A stretch of DNA of 9,998 nucleotides. It comes from Candidatus Aminicenantota bacterium (GTDB taxonomy: Bacteria; Acidobacteriota; Aminicenantia; UBA2199). The notes beneath the pieces are model-generated. The model did not search any database. It was given only the letters and a program-made list of their open reading frames with translations, and was not told the origin of the DNA. The translations under genes were made by a program, and so were the position numbers. The stretch is from contig CP070627.1 of the NCBI GenBank assembly GCA_020355945.1, positions 1,052,606 to 1,062,603 of the forward strand, written 5' to 3'. The first letter of the stretch is position 1. Each line of letters starts with the position of its first letter. Shown here in pieces: positions 5,901-9,998 of the stretch.

Positions 5901-5942
5901 AGGAGTCGCTCGCGGGGCCGCTGGCCTTGCCCGGAGACGAAT
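5901..5942 (+). repeat. GC-rich palindromic intergenic segment, possibly a relative of the dispersed repeat
   Basis: A GC-rich stretch in otherwise AT-rich DNA. CGGGGC (5912-5917) can pair with a GCCCG (5929-5933), and GGCC/GGCC occurs inside. The end, CTGGCC..GCCCGGAGACGAA, resembles the CTGGCCG..CGGAGAC end of the repeats at 1241 and 3170. Relationship uncertain. No other gene or element is visible in 5860-6023. Confidence 0.35.
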
Positions 5943-6023
5943 GAAAATTAAGGAATTAGGCAGTGATAAATGATGTTGATGACGCTGTGGACCAGATTAT
6001 ATCAGTAAAAAATCTTTTTTTTG

Positions 6024-6052
6024 TTGACTTTTGCACTGAATTTAATTATATT
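6024..6052 (+). promoter_or_regulatory. Sigma70-type promoter of the antitoxin-like gene
   Basis: TTGACT (6024-6029), a 17-bp spacer and TATATT (6047-6052), each one base from consensus. Transcription would start near 6059, giving a short leader with a GAGGT ribosome site (6061-6065) 8 bases before the ATG at 6074. Confidence 0.6.
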
Positions 6053-6073
6053 TAGTCCCAGAGGTAATTAATT

Positions 6074-6334
6074 ATGCAGCAAATTAGTTTTAAAGCGACA
6101 ATAAAAGACGGTCATATAAAAATACCAGAAGGATATACCGGTTTAGATAACAAAGAAGTATTAGTAGAAATTCTTGATGAAGATATCACCAATGAAGAAA
6201 AAGAGAAGAGGGTTAAAAACGCGAAGGAATTTATCAGAAAGTGCAGTGGTATTCTAAAGAACACCAAAATTCCTCCTGACATAACCATAAAAGAAATCAG
6301 GGAAATGAGATTAAAAGAAAAGTATGGTATTTAA
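6074..6334 (+). CDS. Antitoxin-like protein (VapB-type partner of a PIN toxin), 86 aa
   Basis: The short N-terminal beta-rich segment, SFKATIKDGHIKIPEGYTGLDNKEVLVEIL (about residues 5-34), is followed by a Lys/Glu-rich helical tail. This is the layout of small AbrB-like or AF2212-like antitoxins, with an N-terminal DNA-binding or dimer domain and a C-terminal toxin-binding helix. The identification leans on context: its last 11 bases overlap the start of a PIN-domain reading frame, the usual vapB-vapC arrangement. It has its own promoter and a GAGGT ribosome site 8 bases upstream. The frame looks intact. Because the toxin beside it is broken, this may now be an orphan antitoxin or autorepressor. 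The exact antitoxin family is uncertain. Confidence 0.65.
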   Translation: MQQISFKATIKDGHIKIPEGYTGLDNKEVLVEILDEDITNEEKEKRVKNAKEFIRKCSGILKNTKIPPDITIKEIREMRLKEKYGI

Positions 6335-6476
6335 AGTATTTGTAGACACAAATGTAATCCTCGACATCTTCCTTAAACGAGAACCGTTTTTTGACAATTC
6401 ACAAAAATTTGAGAATGAATGGATAGAAGTCCAAACCCCGGAAGAGTATTTAACCTCCATTTCCCATGGGGTATAA
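6324..6476 (+). pseudogene. PIN-domain (VapC-type) toxin with a large internal deletion, 50 aa left
   Basis: The frame opens inside the antitoxin gene (ATG at 6324) with MVFKVFVDTNVILDIFLKRE, the canonical first strand and helix of PIN-domain RNases, including the catalytic Asp8 and Asp14. After about residue 29 it jumps directly to IEVQTPEEYLTSI, which matches the usual C-terminal strand and helix of the family. It ends at residue 50, where PIN toxins are usually about 130-145. The middle of the fold is gone, including the remaining acidic metal-binding residues, so no nuclease activity is expected. The junction lies near residues 29-32 (around 6408-6420) and keeps the frame. I infer a deletion that disarmed the toxin while leaving the antitoxin gene whole. 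A functional micro-peptide is possible but less likely. Confidence 0.75.
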
Positions 6477-6622
6477 ATTCGTCTGCCCCGAATGCCACAA
6501 ATTATTAAGAGGTTATCGGAAGGGACACGGAAGGGCGGAAGGGGGACAGGCAAGAATGTGAGAATGTGCTCATCCCAGTGCCGCGGCAGAAGCGTATCTT
6601 ATCCCCGTATTTTCATATCATA

Positions 6623-6910
6623 TGACAGCATGACACTGCCGCTTAAACTCTTTGCACTACCATTTGACAATGTTACACTGTCATCTGACAACGTTACACT
6701 ATCATTTGACATCACTGCACTGCCGCCTGACAACGTTACACTGCCATCTGACAACGTTGCACTATCATTTGATATCATTGCACTGCCGTGTGACAACGTT
6801 ACAATGCCATTTGACAACGTTACACTGTCATCTGACATTGCTGCACTTCCGTATGACAACGTTACACTGCCATTTGACATCATTGCAATGCCGTGTGACA
6901 ACGTTCCCCG
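6623..6910 (+). repeat. 21-bp tandem repeat array (about 13.5 units) with 63-bp higher-order pattern
   Basis: Units start with TGACA every 21 bp: 6623, (6644, diverged), 6665, 6686, 6707, 6728, 6749, 6770, 6791, 6812, 6833, 6854, 6875, 6896. The commonest unit is TGACAACGTTACACTGYCAT plus one base; the first two units and the last are degenerate. A variant ending in CCGNN recurs at 6707, 6770 and 6833 (63 bp apart), then at 6875. The period is a multiple of three, so all open frames across it give 7-residue repeats, but none has a convincing ribosome site or a family. It lies between the toxin remnant and the 3' end of the leftward peptidase gene. 6477-6622 holds purine-rich GGAAGGG repeats and nothing recognisable. 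Confidence 0.9.
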
Positions 6911-6953
6911 TTCAACTAGAAAAAGGTACCAGGCAAGATTTTTTTTATTATTG

Positions 6954-8555
6954 TTAAAATTTTCCCGTATACCTGGTCCAGAGATCGTCGCCCAGTTTCC
7001 AGTAGGCTGTCACTATTTTGTTCATAAAATTGTTGCAATACTCAGTCAAAAACTTCCTGGCTTTTTTGGGATTTTTTTTGTAAAGCGCCAATGCTTGTTC
7101 TTCAATTTCTTTTTGTTTATCCAGGACCTCTTTTTGCAGTACATCGCGGACTTTTGTCACATCGTGCCTCATGTGCCCCCATTTTTGGGCGGCCAGGTCG
7201 GCAGCGCGGTTGAAGGCCCACCAGGCACAGTCGCGGTTAAAACCGGGGCGGCCGCAGACCTTATAGGTTTCAGGCACTTTTTCTATACCAACGTAAATAG
7301 GGGCATAAGTCACCATGGCCGGGTTATCGTAACCAAACCACACCAGCCCGCCGATATCATGGGGCAGCCAACTCCTCACCTGGATAATCGAAGCATAGGT
7401 GCAGTAGGACCTGGCAATGCAGCGTTCGCCCTTTTCGTTCCAGCCGCCGTTAATTTTGAACAGCGGCATCATATCGTAATCCATAAAAGGATTGGCATAG
7501 GGACTCTTTACCAGTTTTCCCGTAGGTTTGCCTTCTTTATCTTTTTCCGATACCAACATGTATTTGGTCATGTCAAAAGGTGTGTCTTCGTAGGTGTCCC
7601 TGTAAATCTCCATGATTTTTTGTACTGTGACCTTCTGTTCCGGTTCTATAGAGAAAGGGAAATTCTCGCCGTTGGGGTCCAGGTCCATAGAAGGGGCAAA
7701 GAGGTTAAAGACCCGCCACTCTCTTCGTCGTGCTGCCAAGCTTTTCCTGGAAGCGTAAACGTAACAGAACTCGAAGGGTTTGCCGGATTGGGGGTCGTAG
7801 AGTCCCAGTTCCACAGCCCTGGATTGGTAGTTTTCCGAAGCCATAAAATAGTCCGGTTTAGAGCGGTCGATTTGCCGGATGCGGGAGCCGTTGGCGTTAA
7901 CACTGACGTGGTTGTCGGGCACGCGCTGCGCTGCCCAGACAGCACCTTTTTTACCTTTTCCCGGGCCTACCAGTTCCAGGTGCCACACTTCATTGGGATC
8001 GGCAATGGTAAAGCATTCACCGCCGGCAATATAGCCGTACTCTTTAGTCACTTCATCCATGATCCTGATGGCATCTCGTGCGGTTTTGGCCCGTTCTGCC
8101 ATGATGCGGTTCAGTTCGTAGTAATCAATCACCCCGATGTCGCTCTGCATGATCTCTTTGCCGCCGAAAGTGGATTCGCCAAAGGCTACCTGGTGTTCGT
8201 TGATGCAGGGCAGGGCGGAATCCAGGAATTTATTCGTCCGGGGAGGCTGGGGAATCTCACCCTTGAATTCCTGTTTACTCAGATCGTAAGCACTGACGGT
8301 CCGGTTGCTTTTAAGGTAACATTTTCTCACAGCGCCCGGTTTGTGCGTTTTGGCCGGTACCATATCGATCCAGGTGCGGGATTCATATGAATCGCAGGTG
8401 TGAGTAGTAATGACAGAACCGTCCAGGGATGCTGCTTTTCCAACTGTAATCGTGGTACAGGCATCCTCTACATCGCTGCCCAGGAGATAGGTAAATTGGA
8501 ACAGCATGAACATTACAAAACACAATATCATTGCAAACAATAACGTTCTTCTCAT
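6954..8555 (-). CDS. Secreted C69-family dipeptidase
   Basis: A 533-residue N-terminal-nucleophile peptidase of family C69 (PepD-like), which cleaves dipeptides. Residues 1-26 form a signal peptide or membrane segment (basic MRRT, then a hydrophobic run). The mature start follows, with the expected nucleophile Cys33 in DACTTITVGKAASLDGSVI, the family hallmark. Further family blocks are YGYIAGGECFTIADPNEVWHLE (about 170-195), the Arg-rich middle, and ARSYCTYASIIQVRSWLP with GLVWFGYDNPAMVTYAPIYVG in the C-terminal half. The signal sequence places it outside the cytoplasmic membrane, unlike cytosolic lactobacillal PepD. A GGAGG with 5-nt spacing supports the ATG at 8555, and a promoter lies in the 107-bp gap to the transporter gene. 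Next to an amino-acid symporter, it fits peptide scavenging. Confidence 0.93.
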   Translation of the reverse strand: MRRTLLFAMILCFVMFMLFQFTYLLGSDVEDACTTITVGKAASLDGSVITTHTCDSYESRTWIDMVPAKTHKPGAVRKCYLKSNRTVSAYDLSKQEFKGEIPQPPRTNKFLDSALPCINEHQVAFGESTFGGKEIMQSDIGVIDYYELNRIMAERAKTARDAIRIMDEVTKEYGYIAGGECFTIADPNEVWHLELVGPGKGKKGAVWAAQRVPDNHVSVNANGSRIRQIDRSKPDYFMASENYQSRAVELGLYDPQSGKPFEFCYVYASRKSLAARRREWRVFNLFAPSMDLDPNGENFPFSIEPEQKVTVQKIMEIYRDTYEDTPFDMTKYMLVSEKDKEGKPTGKLVKSPYANPFMDYDMMPLFKINGGWNEKGERCIARSYCTYASIIQVRSWLPHDIGGLVWFGYDNPAMVTYAPIYVGIEKVPETYKVCGRPGFNRDCAWWAFNRAADLAAQKWGHMRHDVTKVRDVLQKEVLDKQKEIEEQALALYKKNPKKARKFLTEYCNNFMNKIVTAYWKLGDDLWTRYTGKF

Positions 8556-8614
8556 AAGACCTCCACATTGATTTTTATTATCTTTATTAATAGTTTTAGG
8601 AGTTTTAAGAGTTG

Positions 8615-8643
8615 ATTATAATATGATATCAAGCAGTTGGCAA
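8615..8643 (-). promoter_or_regulatory. Sigma70-type promoter of the dipeptidase gene
   Basis: Reverse-strand TTGCCA (8638-8643), a 17-bp spacer and a perfect TATAAT (8615-8620), located just behind the transporter stop codon. It gives a leader of about 50 bases with the GGAGG site before the ATG at 8555. The dipeptidase can thus be expressed apart from the transporter. Confidence 0.6.
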
Positions 8644-8662
8644 TAAATAAAGTGTCTTAATT

Positions 8663-9985
8663 TTAGCCATAAAGTTTTTCTAACAGCCAATTCAAGCCGA
8701 CAAACAAGATTGCAATCGGTATAACGATTCTCATCCACCAGTATAAAAATTTCGGGAAAGGTCTGCTTGAACCCTGGGAAAGCTCTTTGAGAGCTGCGGA
8801 TTTCTTTATACACCAGACGCAGGTGATAACCGCTAAAAAAGCCCCTAAGGTCTGCATACCCGATCCGAAGAATAAGTCCCAGGGGACAAAAATTTTAAGA
8901 TTGATCATGGAAGGAATCGACAATAAAAATACAATTGCACAGACGAGCCAAACCGCCTGTTTTCGCTTCATTGGGGAATTATCCGTAATACCCACCACAA
9001 GAACCTCATAGGCGGCAACCAATGAAAGAATAGCTGCCCCGAAAAGACCGGTGAAAAAAAGAAAAGCAAACACTTGCCCGACGGGCATCATAGAAAAGGT
9101 TTTGGGTAACGTCGCAAAGATCAACACCGGCCCTGAACCAGGTTCCAATCCCAACGCAAATACCGCGGGGAAAATAGCAAAACCTGCCAACAGCCCGGCA
9201 AAAAGGTCTCCAAAACCGGTAAAAATTGAATTCTTTGGAATAGAGGCTGATTTCTCCATGTACGATCCGTAGACCACCATAAAGGTTCCTCCCAGTGAAA
9301 AGGAAAACACCGCATGACCCAGTGCCGTAGCCATAACCGGGCCAGTAAGGTCTTTAAATTTGAAACTGCCGATATACCATTTTAAACCTTCCCCGGAACC
9401 TGGAAGGGTCACCGACCTGATAATGAGAATAATCAAAATGACAAATAGAACCGGCATGATAAATTTGCTGACTTTTTCAATGCCTTTTCTCAGGCCCTTG
9501 ATCAAAATAACCCCGGATATGAAAACCACTGCTCCGGTCATCATCAATTGCAGGAAAAAAGAGATGGTATTAAAACCCTGGTCCGGCGGTAAGATAGCGT
9601 TCGGGTTCATATGCCCGCCAAATATATCTACAAATTGACTGAGTCCGTAATACCCTACCCATCCGACAGTATTGCCGTAATATGCAGTGGCAAAAAAAAC
9701 AATTAAAAAGAGAAATACCCCTACATATTTACCACCCGGGAAGTTTCCTTTTTCAAAAGCGCCGAGGGTTCCCCTGCGGGTATAGCGGCCCAGTGTCCAT
9801 TCCGCCATTAATGCAGGGATAGCCACAACAAATACTGCTGCCAGGTAAAAAAGAACAAAAGCGGTTCCTCCAAACTTTCCAACCATATAAGGAAAACGCC
9901 ATACATTACCCAGGCCTACGGCAACGCCAATCATACTCATTAACAGCCCAAAGCCGGAGGAAAATGTCTCTCTTTGGGAACGCAT
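8663..9985 (-). CDS. Na+-dependent neurotransmitter:sodium symporter family (NSS/SNF) amino-acid transporter
   Basis: A 440-residue inner-membrane symporter with the LeuT fold. The first membrane helix carries the family signature GVAVGLGNVWRFPY (residues 20-33), including Asn27 and the gating Arg30 at the positions usual in LeuT-like proteins. KFGGTAFVLFYL follows, and MAEWTLGRYTRRG (about 60-72) marks the helix 2 end and loop. By inspection there are about 11 hydrophobic segments, matching bacterial NSS members of the MhsT type rather than the 12 of animal transporters. It should couple Na+ entry to uptake of an amino acid or related amine; the substrate cannot be read. GGAG lies 9 bases before the ATG at 9985, and the N-terminus RSQRETFSSGFGLL is the usual family start. 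The frame has no stop up to the window edge, but no better start is visible. The downstream dipeptidase could supply its substrate. Confidence 0.93.
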   Translation of the reverse strand: MRSQRETFSSGFGLLMSMIGVAVGLGNVWRFPYMVGKFGGTAFVLFYLAAVFVVAIPALMAEWTLGRYTRRGTLGAFEKGNFPGGKYVGVFLFLIVFFATAYYGNTVGWVGYYGLSQFVDIFGGHMNPNAILPPDQGFNTISFFLQLMMTGAVVFISGVILIKGLRKGIEKVSKFIMPVLFVILIILIIRSVTLPGSGEGLKWYIGSFKFKDLTGPVMATALGHAVFSFSLGGTFMVVYGSYMEKSASIPKNSIFTGFGDLFAGLLAGFAIFPAVFALGLEPGSGPVLIFATLPKTFSMMPVGQVFAFLFFTGLFGAAILSLVAAYEVLVVGITDNSPMKRKQAVWLVCAIVFLLSIPSMINLKIFVPWDLFFGSGMQTLGAFLAVITCVWCIKKSAALKELSQGSSRPFPKFLYWWMRIVIPIAILFVGLNWLLEKLYG

Positions 9986-9998
9986 TTCTAGCTGCTCC

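Noticed and set aside
6466..6561. 31-codon frame beginning MGYKFVCPECHKLL, resembling a zinc-ribbon start
   Set aside because: It has only one CxxC pair, overlaps the toxin remnant and runs into purine-rich repeats. No ribosome site; probably chance or a tiny fragment.
6623..6910. CRISPR array
   Set aside because: Units are contiguous 21-bp copies without unique spacers, and no cas gene is present.
6623..6910. Plasmid-type iteron origin
   Set aside because: The 21-bp period fits, but no rep gene, DnaA box cluster or partition gene is visible. Kept only as one idea in the array finding.
6599..6957. Two ~100-codon frames (one per strand) encoding 7-residue repeats
   Set aside because: Both are by-products of the 21-bp tandem array. 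Neither has a ribosome site or a non-repeat domain, and all frames across the array show the same regularity.
6492..8390. A 632-codon open frame on the + strand
   Set aside because: Its first part is only the 21-bp array read through, because the period is a multiple of three. The rest is antisense to the C69 dipeptidase, which has full family motifs. No ribosome site or domain supports it.

Overview
The window is bacterial chromosomal DNA with short intergenic gaps, clear Shine-Dalgarno sites and no tRNA, rRNA, phage or integrase gene. Its mix of genes (a secreted C69 dipeptidase, an NSS-type Na+-dependent transporter, a formylglycine-generating-enzyme-like domain, a GyrI-like AraC regulator) and its GC-rich hairpin repeats would suit an uncultured environmental lineage such as Aminicenantes/Acidobacteria-like bacteria. 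That placement is a low-confidence impression, because no phylogenetic marker is present.

Layout. Positions 1-4672 read leftward. They hold a 5'-truncated FGE-sulfatase-type domain running off the left edge, a 48-aa DUF4177-like protein, a YdeI/OmpD-associated family protein, an AraC/GyrI-like regulator, an isoprenylcysteine-methyltransferase-like membrane protein, and an Old Yellow Enzyme-type flavin oxidoreductase with a Cys-rich tail. A possible 37-aa ORF overlaps the start of the oxidoreductase. Two copies of one GC-rich palindromic repeat (1241-1316 and 3170-3253) lie directly behind the stop codons of the AraC gene and the oxidoreductase gene.

Positions 4751-6476 form an A-rich island on the opposite strand. 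It holds an unrecognised 357-aa helical/coiled-coil protein with an amphipathic C-terminal tail. It also holds a toxin-antitoxin remnant: an apparently intact antitoxin-like gene with a good sigma70-type promoter, overlapped by a PIN-domain (VapC-type) toxin that keeps only its first ~30 and last ~20 residues. Next to it, 6623-6910 is a 21-bp tandem array with a 63-bp higher-order pattern.

Positions 6954-9985 read leftward again: a Na+-coupled NSS transporter followed by a secreted C69 dipeptidase, which also has its own promoter. Together they suggest a peptide-scavenging module in which the exported dipeptidase releases amino acids that the symporter could take up. The left half looks like a loose series of small stress, detoxification and regulatory genes rather than a single pathway. 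The least explained parts are the 357-aa protein, the internally deleted toxin, the 21-bp array and the dispersed hairpin repeat.
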